From Leptolinea sp. UBA5203 (GTDB lineage Bacteria > Chloroflexota > Anaerolineae > Anaerolineales > Anaerolineaceae): a stretch of DNA of 64,000 nucleotides. This document shows positions 1-8,426 of the stretch, piece after piece. Both the position numbers and the translations under genes were made by a program. Numbering within the stretch: position 1 is the stretch's first letter; each line of letters begins with the position of its first letter. The stretch is from assembly GCA_002412765.1 (NCBI GenBank), contig DHVR01000004.1:1-64000 (forward strand), given 5' to 3'. Under the pieces are notes generated by a model. It saw nothing but the letters and a program-made list of their open reading frames with translations. It was not told the origin of the DNA and ran no database searches.

Positions 1-99
1 ATGTTGCTGTATACAGCATGCCTCGACTCTACCGGTTTGGGGCGTCGTTTTGATTAACGACTTTTCCATATGGTTATAGCAGTCTCCAAAATTTTCTCC

Positions 100-128
100 T
101 TGCACGCTTTTCCAGAATCCGCTATGAT
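100..128 (+). promoter_or_regulatory. Candidate sigma-70 promoter of the HAD gene
   Basis: TTGCAC at 100-105 and TATGAT at 123-128 are separated by 17 bases, close to the bacterial housekeeping consensus. The transcript would start about 35 bases before the GGAGG at 159-163 and the ATG at 168. Seen by eye; no transcript data. Confidence 0.55.
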
Positions 129-167
129 GGGTAAAGTTGTAGACTTTATGAACAGTTCGGAGGCAGG

Positions 168-794
168 ATGATTAAGAACATCATTTGGGATTTTGATGGA
201 ACGCTCTTTGATACCTATCCTCCCATCGCGCGCGCCATTCAGCGAGGATTGCACCTATTAGGATTTGAATATGGTCTTGAAGAGCTCCTGGCACTCTGTA
301 AAATCTCTATGACCCACTGTATACAAACCCTGGCGGATCAGACCAGCCTGCCTTTCGCCGAGATCGAAGAAGCCTTTGATCAGCAATATGCTTTGATCGC
401 CTTGGAAGACCAACGGCCTTTTCCAGGCGTGCAGGATTTTCTGCAAAAGGTATTGGAACTGGGCGGCAAGAATATCATCATCACCCACCGAGGCAGCGGC
501 ACCCTGGAGAAGCTGCTGGCTGCCTATCATCTGGATGCCTATTTCAGCGGCTGTATCACCGCCGATGATGGTTTTCCGCGAAAGCCCAATCCGGCTGCCT
601 TTTTTGCTGCTTTACAAAGCTATCATCTCAATCCTGCCGAAACGCTGGGGATCGGCGATCGTGCCCTGGATATTGAAGCCGCCCGGGGCGCTGGCTTGAA
701 AACAGCCTTTTACGGCCTGCCTCCCCAGGATTTACAGGCTGATTTGGTGATTACAAATTATCAATATCTCCTCGACAGGCTCGCTGATTCCTGA
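168..794 (+). CDS. HAD family hydrolase, phosphoglycolate phosphatase-like
   Basis: A 208-residue protein with the haloacid dehalogenase fold motifs in order: DFDGTLFDT (nucleophile D8, acid/base D10), T106 in the IITHRG strand, K139 in RKPNP, and the Mg-binding GIGDRALD (D164, D168). An alpha-helical cap lies between motifs I and II (roughly residues 15-85), as in subclass I phosphatases such as Gph/PGMB. The family removes phosphate from small phosphorylated metabolites in the cytoplasm; the substrate cannot be read from sequence. The start is set by GGAGG at 159-163, and a good promoter lies at 100-128. It stands alone, with 224 bases to the next gene. IITHRG is a slightly unusual motif II (usually S/T followed by N/G). 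Confidence 0.85.
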   Translation: MIKNIIWDFDGTLFDTYPPIARAIQRGLHLLGFEYGLEELLALCKISMTHCIQTLADQTSLPFAEIEEAFDQQYALIALEDQRPFPGVQDFLQKVLELGGKNIIITHRGSGTLEKLLAAYHLDAYFSGCITADDGFPRKPNPAAFFAALQSYHLNPAETLGIGDRALDIEAARGAGLKTAFYGLPPQDLQADLVITNYQYLLDRLADS

Positions 795-1018
795 AAACCG
801 ATAGAGTCCATTGTTTCACCCAAGAGATTGGCTTTGCCTCGCCCTTATCGGACAACCCTATCCAAAATTGGTATTCCATTTTAAAATCTTTTGTATGATT
901 ACTGGTTTTGTTAAACTCGGGGATTGAATCTTTTAATTCTGAAAAATAATTCCGGTTTTTATCACCTGCACTATCGGAATTCAGGTTGCCAGAAATCAAC
1001 CACCACGGAGATTTTTTG

Positions 1019-2215
1019 ATGAAGAAATATTTATCCTTCCTATTTTTGCTTGCCTCATTAAGCTTTTATCTGTCTGGTTGTGCTTCGCAGCCGGAAGCTC
1101 CTTTCCAGGGCGCATCCATCACCGGGGTGACGCTGAATGAAACTTCTCCCGGCCAAAACGCAAATTTCGTTATTTCGGTCACGGAAGCTCAAAAAGAAAT
1201 CGGTTTAGATTTCTGGAGTACATTGACGAAAGGTGAGGTGACCATTCAAGTTCAAAACAAAGCCACCCAGGAAATTGTTTTTGAAGAGACGGCTTCCGCA
1301 CCCACCAGCCATTTCAACACAACGTTCTCCCTGCCCACTGGGAAGTACGACTTGCTGGTAGTATGGAGCGGGCCGGTGGCTGGCACCTATAACCTGGAAT
1401 GGCAGCCGGGAGAAATTAAAGCCCCGGATCTGAGCCCCATCATTCTGCTTTCAGGAATCGGTATGTTACTGGTAGGTCTGGCTTTCTTAATTTGGGGCAT
1501 ACGAGAGGGAGGCGCAAAAATAGCCCTCTTGGGCGGCGCTTTTTGGCTGGGAACTGTGATCGTCAAGTTTATAATCGCTGCCCTGCTCAATCCGCCCCTC
1601 TATCAATTCCTGACCGAAAAAATACCAGGGTTGCCCGGCACCGTGATATTCTCCATTTACGTTGGACTTTTGACAGGGATCACGGAAATTCTGATCACCT
1701 GGTTGATTTTACGCAAAACAAAATTGGGACAGAGTCTGTGGAAGAAAATATTGTCTTTCAGCTTGGGATTCGGCGCCACCGAAGCGGTGTTGTTGGGCGC
1801 TCTCTCACTGGTCAGTATGATCAGTGCTTTGATCATGACCGATCAAATTCCGGTTTCTCAACTGCGCAGTATCGCACTGGCCAATAACTTCCTGTATAGT
1901 CTCGCGCCCATCCTGGAACGATTCTTCACCATTGGCATCCATCTGGGTTGCAATGTGCTAATTTTCTACAGCATACAAAAGAAAGAAATGCACTGGTTCT
2001 GGTACTCGTTTGCCCTGAAATCCGGTATTGATGCCATTGCTGGGTATGCTCAAATGAGCGGACAACTGCAATCCACCGCCTTTATCTGGACCATTGAAGC
2101 TTTTGTCATTCTTTTTGGGTTGGTGGGATTCTGGTCTGCCCGATTCCTGAAACCTAAAATCCAAGCTCAGGAACCCGCCATCGGCGAAGGACCGGCAGAA
2201 CCTGTTCTAGAATAA
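1019..2215 (+). CDS. YhfC-like membrane protein with lipoprotein signal
   Basis: A 398-residue protein. It opens with a lipoprotein signal (MKKYLSFLFLL, lipobox LSGC, Cys 21), followed by an exported beta-rich domain of about 120 residues. The remainder is polytopic, about six to seven hydrophobic segments from roughly residue 140 to 380. The segment FGATEAVLLGAL resembles the conserved glutamate motif of the YhfC family of predicted intramembrane metalloproteases, which is the basis for the call. The ATG at 1019 is chosen because it begins the signal peptide; an in-frame ATG at 986 would put 11 polar residues in front of it. A strong hairpin terminator follows at once. The lipoprotein-domain fusion to a YhfC-like core is unusual to my knowledge. 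Family assignment moderate, function unknown. Confidence 0.6.
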   Translation: MKKYLSFLFLLASLSFYLSGCASQPEAPFQGASITGVTLNETSPGQNANFVISVTEAQKEIGLDFWSTLTKGEVTIQVQNKATQEIVFEETASAPTSHFNTTFSLPTGKYDLLVVWSGPVAGTYNLEWQPGEIKAPDLSPIILLSGIGMLLVGLAFLIWGIREGGAKIALLGGAFWLGTVIVKFIIAALLNPPLYQFLTEKIPGLPGTVIFSIYVGLLTGITEILITWLILRKTKLGQSLWKKILSFSLGFGATEAVLLGALSLVSMISALIMTDQIPVSQLRSIALANNFLYSLAPILERFFTIGIHLGCNVLIFYSIQKKEMHWFWYSFALKSGIDAIAGYAQMSGQLQSTAFIWTIEAFVILFGLVGFWSARFLKPKIQAQEPAIGEGPAEPVLE

Positions 2216-2225
2216 GGAGTTGCTT

Positions 2226-2256
2226 CCTAGGCTGCCGATCGGCAGCCTAGGTTTTA
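2226..2256 (+). terminator. Intrinsic terminator after the YhfC-like gene
   Basis: A perfect 26-base palindrome (CCTAGGCTGCC, loop GATC, GGCAGCCTAGG; 2226-2251) is followed by TTTTATA. It lies 10 bases after the stop codon at 2215. Confidence 0.85.
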
Positions 2257-2358
2257 TAATCAAAGCATAATAAAAAATTACAATTCTTACACATAAGAAG
2301 CACTTCTGATATATACTCCTGTTGAAGTGAGAATATATAAAATCAAAAACGGACATCC

Positions 2359-3186
2359 ATGAAACTCCTATTGGTCTTCAGTTCCCCTAACGGCACCACC
2401 CGAACCACGGCCAATCTCTTGAAAAAAGCCTTCCTGCCCTATGGACACGAGGTCGAGATTTTGGACATTGGCCGGTCCCCCTGGCGCGAGAACCATGCCG
2501 ACATTCTGCAAGAAATCCGCCACGCGGAAGTGGTCGGTTTTGGCAGCCCGGCTTATCACATGGATTTTTTTCAGCCTCTATTAAGTTTGTTCAACCATAT
2601 GGCAGCCCAATCCGAACCCTTCCCTATCCGAGCTTTTTTCTTTCTGCCTTTCAGCGGCATCACGACTGGCAAAGCCTTTTTAAGGGCAACACGACAATTT
2701 CGCCGCATGCAAATCCCGGTCATAGGAGCCATCAAAATTCAGGCGCCGCATTTTCACCACACTCAGCCCTTCCCTACCCCGGAAACTGAACATCACATCC
2801 ATACTTTTGTGTCCGAATTGGAAATAAAAAAGTATGCCCCCATCCCCTGGCAGATGACGGAGGACCAATTTAAGCCCTTTACCCCAAAGGTCCATGTTAT
2901 TCGGCCGCTAATCCATTGGGTTGGTAAACTGCGGGAATTACCCATTACGATGGAACCTGCGTTATGTACCCGCTGCGGGAAGTGCATCCGCGAATGCCCG
3001 GCTGGTGCCATTCACAAAAACGGCCTGGTCCAAATTGAGGCCAGCCTGTGTTTGCACTGTTATCATTGTGTGGCGGCTTGCCCCAAGCAAGCCATCCATT
3101 GCCCGGTTGAGAAGCTGGATGCAATGATGCAGCGCAATATCCAAATCATCGGTCAGGAAATTCCGGCCAACCAATATTATGTATGA
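2359..3186 (+). CDS. Flavodoxin-like/4Fe-4S ferredoxin fusion (EFR1-type)
   Basis: A 275-residue protein in two parts. Residues 1-about 150 are flavodoxin-like, with an N-terminal FMN phosphate-loop segment (FSSPNGTTRTTANLL) and GFGSPAYHMD in the FMN-binding region. Near the C-terminus are two full ferredoxin motifs, CTRCGKCIRECP (from residue 203) and CLHCYHCVAACP (from residue 231), each ligating one 4Fe-4S cluster. This matches the EFR1-type ferrodoxin/flavodoxin fusions of anaerobes, which probably pass electrons between flavin and Fe-S donors in the cytoplasm. Physiological partners are not visible. The start at 2359 has only a weak GGA ribosome site. It is monocistronic and convergent with the glycosyltransferase pair downstream. 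Confidence 0.82.
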   Translation: MKLLLVFSSPNGTTRTTANLLKKAFLPYGHEVEILDIGRSPWRENHADILQEIRHAEVVGFGSPAYHMDFFQPLLSLFNHMAAQSEPFPIRAFFFLPFSGITTGKAFLRATRQFRRMQIPVIGAIKIQAPHFHHTQPFPTPETEHHIHTFVSELEIKKYAPIPWQMTEDQFKPFTPKVHVIRPLIHWVGKLRELPITMEPALCTRCGKCIRECPAGAIHKNGLVQIEASLCLHCYHCVAACPKQAIHCPVEKLDAMMQRNIQIIGQEIPANQYYV

Positions 3187-3228
3187 CCCTGATACGAAGG
3201 TCATAAACAAGAATCGAGCATTACAAAA

Positions 3229-3257
3229 GACCAGGCATGAAATTTCCATGCCTGATC
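3229..3257. terminator. Bidirectional terminator between convergent genes
   Basis: The hairpin has arms CAGGCATG (3232-3239) and CATGCCTG (3247-3254), extended by GA/TC, with a T-rich stretch after it on the + strand and A-rich sequence before it. It sits between the stops at 3186 (+) and 3302 (-) and can serve both. Confidence 0.75.
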
Positions 3258-3301
3258 TTTTACTTTTACTATTTTGACAAAATAACCATCAGAGTTGCAG
3301 C

Positions 3302-4756
3302 CTAAGATTTATTTTGTAAAGAGGGTTCCATCTGATCCGGTAGAAACAAACGCCTCAGTCGATTCCCGATTGGCAGCTTGGCTACGACTTCCTTTATACT
3401 CAAAGTAAATAGCATCACACCCATCACCACGGGGGGATACAATTGAAACATCAAACGATCCGCAGAATAACGCAAATGCCATTCCAAATCACGGGGTGTA
3501 ATCAGATAAATGGTAAAGAAACCCATCCAGGCGATTAATGTGAACGCCCCCATTAAACCGGTTTCCTTCTTTTCCTCCGCGGACATCTGACGACGCAAAA
3601 GGACCATTGAAGCGATAAACACAGCCAGAATTGGAATCTCCCACCCGCCCCAGAATAAGACTTCCTTGCCAAGAGCAGTAAGAATCACGAAAACTCGATC
3701 CAATTGCAGTAAACGTCCCCAATCAAAACCAACAAAAAGATCATTTTGAACGGACATGTTGGCTTTAAAAATAAACACCGTCAGTAAAGGCAGGAAAGCT
3801 CCCAACCACCAGGCTGCTAATTGACCCATCCTGGTTTTTGTCAGTTGATTGCGCAATATCCATCCATTGGCCAAAAATAAGGCTACAACGAACAAGAGTC
3901 CTTCATTCTTTGTCCATGCCGCCAGACCTGCCATAAAGCCAGACAGGGCAGCATAACGCCAATGGTTTTCACGATATGCAAGGATCATTAAGGTTATCGC
4001 AGCCAGTAAATAAACGGATAACGGTATATCCGCGGTCTGTCCACTGCCAATCAAAGAAAGATAAGGCGCCCCGATTAAGAGCACCGCCGCCATTAATGCC
4101 TGAGAATCATCCCTCAATGCAGCTACGCCAGCATACATGAGGACAACCAGGGCGGTTGTAAAAAATACCGCCAAAATTATTGGTGAACGCGAGGTGATCT
4201 CCCCCAGCTTGACCCACAAATCATTGACCAGCATCGGGATGAGAAGCGGGTAATCCGGATGAAAGGTCACGTCTGTCGGATGCCTTAAGGCCTGCACCAA
4301 ATCGCCGGGAGTTATAAACATGGCTTTGGCTTTGTAATTCCACATGGAATGGGCGTCAAATTGACCCATGGGTTTCATCAAGGTACTTGAAACAAAGGTC
4401 ACGATAAATCCGATCAAAAGCAGGAAAAAGATAATTTGAAATCGATTGGGGGAAAATATCGCCTGTCGAAGATGGATGAAAAAAGCCCGCCACGAAGTCA
4501 ACCTGATTTTCCTCAAACACAGGTAGAGAAGAACCAGTAGTAGCGTCCACTCGACCCAAACCACTGCCATTCGGACAGTAGTCGAGATAAACAACCCCCA
4601 AAAAGAAAGCAAACTGTGGAATCCCAAACCAACAAGTCCGCCTAGAATCAAGGTCAGTAGATATCGCTTTGAGGTCGTATGGGGCAAAAACAAAAAAACC
4701 ATTAAAATACCAAGGATCAATACCGGCAGCAGGAATAGAATATTTTTTAAAATCAT
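3302..4756 (-). CDS. Glycosyltransferase family 39-like membrane protein
   Basis: A 484-residue polytopic protein with about 11-12 hydrophobic segments. After the first segments comes a periplasmic/extracellular loop carrying FDAHSMWNYKAKAMF and HPDYPLLIPML, the kind of acidic loop seen in ArnT/PMT-type GT-C transferases, which move sugars from polyprenyl-phosphate donors to acceptors on the outer face of the membrane. The segment AYRENHWRYAALSGFMAGLAAWTKNEG is typical of the dolichyl-phosphate-mannose mannosyltransferase-like superfamily. The start ATG (4754-4756) overlaps the stop of the upstream 148-residue gene as ATGA, so the two are translationally coupled. Donor and acceptor are unknown. 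Confidence 0.72.
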   Translation of the reverse strand: MILKNILFLLPVLILGILMVFLFLPHTTSKRYLLTLILGGLVGLGFHSLLSFWGLFISTTVRMAVVWVEWTLLLVLLYLCLRKIRLTSWRAFFIHLRQAIFSPNRFQIIFFLLLIGFIVTFVSSTLMKPMGQFDAHSMWNYKAKAMFITPGDLVQALRHPTDVTFHPDYPLLIPMLVNDLWVKLGEITSRSPIILAVFFTTALVVLMYAGVAALRDDSQALMAAVLLIGAPYLSLIGSGQTADIPLSVYLLAAITLMILAYRENHWRYAALSGFMAGLAAWTKNEGLLFVVALFLANGWILRNQLTKTRMGQLAAWWLGAFLPLLTVFIFKANMSVQNDLFVGFDWGRLLQLDRVFVILTALGKEVLFWGGWEIPILAVFIASMVLLRRQMSAEEKKETGLMGAFTLIAWMGFFTIYLITPRDLEWHLRYSADRLMFQLYPPVVMGVMLFTLSIKEVVAKLPIGNRLRRLFLPDQMEPSLQNKS

Positions 4757-5199
4757 GGTTGATTCCTTCGCATCAAGTAGATTCCATTGCCATACGAAGC
4801 CAGAACTTTCACGTCCAGGGCTGCTTCCAGTACAGCCGGTTCTTGAAGTTCCAAATCAGCAAAATTGCCGATAATATAGTCAAAATCATTACCACGAATT
4901 AGAATGCGGGGAACGAGATAATATTGCGTCAAGACATATTCCTGATTGGTATCAATTGGATTGAAGACCACTCCTTCAATGTCCATTTCGGATAAATATC
5001 CAATGGAGCCGGTTGTGGGAATATCGTCAATTAATAATTTCAAACGGTCCTCCCAAAGCGTATATGCATCCACAAACATATTGGCTGGTTGCCAATTTTT
5101 CCAGATGGATTGACCTACCCTGAGATCAGATACCAGGCCGAGGAGAAACAACAGAAGGATAAAAGTAATTTGTATATTGTTTTTTTTCTTTTCATTCAT
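4753..5199 (-). CDS. Small membrane-anchored protein coupled to the glycosyltransferase
   Basis: A 148-residue protein with one N-terminal transmembrane segment (about residues 8-24, IQITFILLLFLLGLVSDL) and a 120-residue exported domain. I do not recognise the family. Short segments such as YVLTQYYLVPRILIRGNDFDYIIGNF resemble the soluble pieces that accompany GT-C glycosyltransferases in Chloroflexota, but this is context, not a motif match. It overlaps the downstream glycosyltransferase gene by four bases (ATGA), which argues for a shared function, perhaps an accessory domain of that enzyme. The ribosome site is an AGGGGAA placed rather far upstream. Confidence 0.6.
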   Translation of the reverse strand: MNEKKKNNIQITFILLLFLLGLVSDLRVGQSIWKNWQPANMFVDAYTLWEDRLKLLIDDIPTTGSIGYLSEMDIEGVVFNPIDTNQEYVLTQYYLVPRILIRGNDFDYIIGNFADLELQEPAVLEAALDVKVLASYGNGIYLMRRNQP

Positions 5200-5331
5200 A
5201 ATACTAATGAGTTCCCCTTTAAGGTTTAGGATTTAAGGGATGGGTCCTGTACATTCAGAATGGGTCGTGAAGAGTTGAATTTTAACATAGATTTGACTTG
5301 GCATTTCAGCAGGCATGGCTAAATTCAGGCA

Positions 5332-6960
5332 TTAAGGTTTGTTCCCCAGATACTCGCTGTACCCGCCCATAAATTCCAAAATCTCGCCGTTCTCCACCAC
5401 CAAAATGCGCTCCACCACACGATCCAGAAAATAGCGGTCATGAGATATCACCAGCACAGTCCCATCAAATTCACTTAGCGCATCTTCCAGCACTTCCGCA
5501 CTTTGAATATCCAGATTATTGGTGGGTTCATCCAACAGCAGGAAATTCGCCCCGGATAGTACAATCAAAGCCAATTGCAGCCGACTACGCTCCCCGCCGG
5601 AAAGCTCGCCAATTTTTTGTCCGGCTTGTCTATAAGTGAACAAATACTTCTTCAAATACGAAACCGCGCTGCCCTCGGACATGCGGCCGGCGCGCTGGAC
5701 ACAATCAATCAAGGTCTGCTTAAAATCCAGAGTTTCATGTTCCTGAGCATAGTAACCCGTTTTCACACTAGGGCCTAGAACCACATCTCCCGCATCCGGC
5801 TGCATCAAGCCAACAGCCAGGCGCAGCAAAACAGATTTTCCGCTGCCATTTGCACCAATCACGCCCACGCGCTCCCCATGTAACAGAGTGAAATCCAGAT
5901 CCTGCAAAACCTGCTGAGCCTTGAATTTTTTGCTTACCCGTTGAAAATCCAGCACCTTGTTGGAGCCGCGCCAGCCGTTTAATTGCAGATCCATGCGCCG
6001 GCGTTCCAAGGTGGGTTTCTCCAGCCGCTCCATTTTATCCAGACGGTTCTGAATAGCATGCGCCCGCTTGGCGAATTTCTCGTTATCATAGGTCTTCGCC
6101 CAGATGGCGTAGCGTTGGATGGCCGCCTCAATCCGGGCAACTTGCTTTTGTTGAACCTGAAACAATTCCTGCTGACGGGCCAAGCGGATTTGTTTATCAA
6201 TCATAAATTCAGAATAATCCCCGCGAAACACGGTCAGTTTGCCATCTTCCAACTCCGCGATGTCCGTCACCACGGCATCCAGTAGATAGCGGTCATGCGA
6301 GACAATCACCACCGCTCCATCGTAAGACTGAATCCATTTTTCAAGGAACGTTTTGCCCTTCAAATCCAAATGATTATCCGGCTCATCCAACAGGAGTAGT
6401 TGAGGCTGGGCCATCAAAAGACGCGCCAGCCCAACCAGTTTTTTCTGCCCACCGGAAAGAAGGTCAACCGATTTTTCCAATTGGCCTTCTTCCAACCCCA
6501 ATCCAAACAGAAGTTGCTTGACCCGCTGTGGATATTGATCCCCGCCCAGGAGCATGTATTCTTCCACCAGCGCTTGCTGCCGTTCCAGGGCGTTGGCCAG
6601 CTTCTTTTCTGAGCCATACACTACCGGATCAGCCAGGCTGGTTTCAATTTTCTCAAGTTCGGCATGCACGGCTGCCCAGCGTCGGGAGCCTGTTAAGGCT
6701 GCTTCAAAAGCAGTCTGCCCCGCCTCCAATTCCGGATGCTGCGCCAGATACCCAATGCTTAGTTCTTTGGAACGGGTAATCTGGCTGCCAGGCTCCGCAT
6801 CATGCTCCCCAATGATGATTTTAAATAGGGAGGTTTTTCCGGCTCCATTCGGGCCGATCAAACCGATTTTTTGTCCTTGTTGCACATCCAAATTAATATC
6901 CGTAAAGATCGGATGGGCGCCCAAACTCAGGCTGAGGTGGTGCAGTTGCAGCAGGTTCAT
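5332..6960 (-). CDS. ABC-F family ATP-binding protein
   Basis: A 542-residue soluble protein with two ABC cassettes and no membrane segments, the hallmark of the ABC-F family (Uup, EttA, YkpA, antibiotic-resistance factors), which act on the ribosome and not in transport. Cassette 1: Walker A GPNGAGKT near residue 36, signature LLSGGQKK, Walker B LLLLDEPDNHLD. The linker between cassettes is the charged P-site tRNA interaction motif region, with a KFAKRAHAIQNRLDKMERLEKP stretch. Cassette 2: GANGSGKS near residue 370, LSGGERSRLQLA, LLLDEPTNNLD. An AGGAAG ribosome site precedes the ATG. Which ABC-F subgroup it belongs to, and whether it confers drug resistance, cannot be told by eye. Confidence 0.92.
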   Translation of the reverse strand: MNLLQLHHLSLSLGAHPIFTDINLDVQQGQKIGLIGPNGAGKTSLFKIIIGEHDAEPGSQITRSKELSIGYLAQHPELEAGQTAFEAALTGSRRWAAVHAELEKIETSLADPVVYGSEKKLANALERQQALVEEYMLLGGDQYPQRVKQLLFGLGLEEGQLEKSVDLLSGGQKKLVGLARLLMAQPQLLLLDEPDNHLDLKGKTFLEKWIQSYDGAVVIVSHDRYLLDAVVTDIAELEDGKLTVFRGDYSEFMIDKQIRLARQQELFQVQQKQVARIEAAIQRYAIWAKTYDNEKFAKRAHAIQNRLDKMERLEKPTLERRRMDLQLNGWRGSNKVLDFQRVSKKFKAQQVLQDLDFTLLHGERVGVIGANGSGKSVLLRLAVGLMQPDAGDVVLGPSVKTGYYAQEHETLDFKQTLIDCVQRAGRMSEGSAVSYLKKYLFTYRQAGQKIGELSGGERSRLQLALIVLSGANFLLLDEPTNNLDIQSAEVLEDALSEFDGTVLVISHDRYFLDRVVERILVVENGEILEFMGGYSEYLGNKP

Positions 6961-7068
6961 TTTTTCTTCCTGAAATTCAAAAGTCGTAACCTGTTTATCT
7001 TACCGGAAATAAAACCTCTTGCCAACTGTACTTTGGAACAGGCTATTTCAGAGCAGCATTTCAAGTAA

Positions 7069-7098
7069 AAATAAATCAGGCGTGTGCCTGATTTATTT
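7069..7098 (-). terminator. Intrinsic terminator after the LOG family gene
   Basis: A perfect 13-bp stem (AAATAAATCAGGC / GCCTGATTTATTT) with loop GTGT lies 31 bases beyond the stop of the 7130-7714 gene. On the minus strand it runs into TTTTTAC. It separates this gene from the ABC-F gene. Confidence 0.8.
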
Positions 7099-7129
7099 CT
7101 TCCTTTTATTCATCTATCCACTAGATTTG

Positions 7130-7714
7130 TTATTTCTTGGCCAGGGCTAATTTGGCTTTATCCACTTTTGGATGCTCAAAAGCCGTCATGGCCTGCAACA
7201 AAGCCTCCGGTTTCTCTTCCAAAAGGATCAACTGCCGGAAGGCTTTTTCGATAAACTGTTCCGCCACCACATGATCCAGAAAGGTCAGCAGGGGTTCGTA
7301 AAACCCGTTCACATTCAATAATCCCACCGGTTTATGGTGCAGCCCCAATTGGCTCCAGGTGAGGATTTCAAAAAGCTCATCCAGGGTGCCATATCCGCCC
7401 GGCATGGCAATGAAGCCGTCTGCCAGGTCGGCCATTAAGGCCTTACGCTCATGCATGCTGCCCACCAGACGCAAGTCCTCCAAAGAACGCTTGGAAACCT
7501 CACGGAAATCCAGGTCCTGGGGAATCACGCCAATCACTTCCCCGCCTTGCTCAATCACTTCATCGGCGATCATGCCCATCAACCCCACACTGCCGCCCCC
7601 GTACACCAGACCCATCCCATTGGCGACCATGGCCCGCCCCAATGCTTTCGCCGCAGTGCTATAGCTGGCATTTGCACCCGGACTGGACCCGCAATATACA
7701 CAAATTCGTTTCAT
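7130..7714 (-). CDS. LOG family protein (TIGR00730-type phosphoribohydrolase)
   Basis: A 194-residue Rossmann-like protein with the two defining motifs: MHERK (residues 87-91) and PGGYGTLDE (105-113), which form the nucleotide/ribose-phosphate binding and catalytic site of the lysine decarboxylase-like LOG family. Also YCGSSPGANASY at the N-terminus and VYGGGSVGLMG near residue 38. Characterised members hydrolyse the N-glycosidic bond of nucleoside 5'-monophosphates, including cytokinin ribotides, releasing ribose 5-phosphate. The bacterial physiological substrate here is unknown. GGAGG stands seven bases before the ATG. Single gene with its own terminator. Confidence 0.9.
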   Translation of the reverse strand: MKRICVYCGSSPGANASYSTAAKALGRAMVANGMGLVYGGGSVGLMGMIADEVIEQGGEVIGVIPQDLDFREVSKRSLEDLRLVGSMHERKALMADLADGFIAMPGGYGTLDELFEILTWSQLGLHHKPVGLLNVNGFYEPLLTFLDHVVAEQFIEKAFRQLILLEEKPEALLQAMTAFEHPKVDKAKLALAKK

Positions 7715-7894
7715 GAATCAGCCTCCGGTATTTATGGTAGGTATAGCATAAAACAAATGGGAGCTTTGAGCAACCCCCCTTCTAATACAGAAAATCAGAA
7801 TAACCCATCTACTTGTTGGGGCATGTCAAAACAAACTTGCTGATCTTTTCGACAATTCAAAGACTTGCCCTGAACTATGTACTCAGCTGATTCT

Positions 7895-8269
7895 TTAGGA
7901 AATCTCTTTTGGAGCAGCCTGGATCATGGCAAAGGTCACCCCGGATGGGTCATTAAACAGGCAGATTTTCGTCCCGGAGCCAATATCGAAGGGTTCTTCG
8001 ACAATCAAACCGCCAGATGCTGCAATCAATTTTGCCCGCTCTTCAATATCTTCCACGCGGATGTAAATCGTCAGGAAGGGTAATTTGGCCCGTTTCAAGG
8101 TAAAAATGCCCCCTTCCATATCCACAGGCACCGGACCGGTTTTCACGGTATAAAATCCAATCCGTTCATCAAAAACAATTTCCCAATCAAACACTGTACG
8201 GAAAAATGCCGCCGATTTATCCATATCGTGACTGGCTAATTCCCAAAACACCATCGGATGTCCGAGCAT
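7895..8269 (-). CDS. VOC family (glyoxalase/bleomycin-resistance fold) protein
   Basis: A 124-residue protein, the usual length of a single-domain VOC protein with two beta-alpha-beta-beta-beta modules. MVFWELASHDMDKSAAFFRTVFDWEI is the standard opening of module 1, and LTIYIRVEDIEERAKLIAASGG with DPSGVTFAMIQ marks module 2. The family uses a metal site for isomerase, lyase or dioxygenase reactions or simply binds ligands; the role here is unknown. GAGGAGG precedes the ATG. A damaged copy of this gene's start lies at about 9743-9795, 1.5 kb away across the SpoU gene. Confidence 0.85.
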   Translation of the reverse strand: MLGHPMVFWELASHDMDKSAAFFRTVFDWEIVFDERIGFYTVKTGPVPVDMEGGIFTLKRAKLPFLTIYIRVEDIEERAKLIAASGGLIVEEPFDIGSGTKICLFNDPSGVTFAMIQAAPKEIS

Positions 8270-8426
8270 GGTTCCTCCTCGATCATTAATACATTTGAAT
8301 TATTCATTAGAAATATTGTATCTGTTAGCTAGCTGGAGCAGGTACCTATTTTTTCAGTCAGTAGACTAGAAATATCCTGGTCACTAGGCTGGCGACAGAA
8401 TTACCGCCCTAATTTAAAATTAATAA

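Noticed and set aside
1..57. A short open frame ending in a stop at 57 (possibly the end of an upstream gene)
   Set aside because: Only 18 codons are visible and no homology can be judged, and another frame is also open. It could be the tail of a gene outside the window but cannot be supported.
8395..8426. A riboswitch or attenuator before the SpoU gene
   Set aside because: The A+T-rich leader has no stable stem or conserved box that I can recognise.
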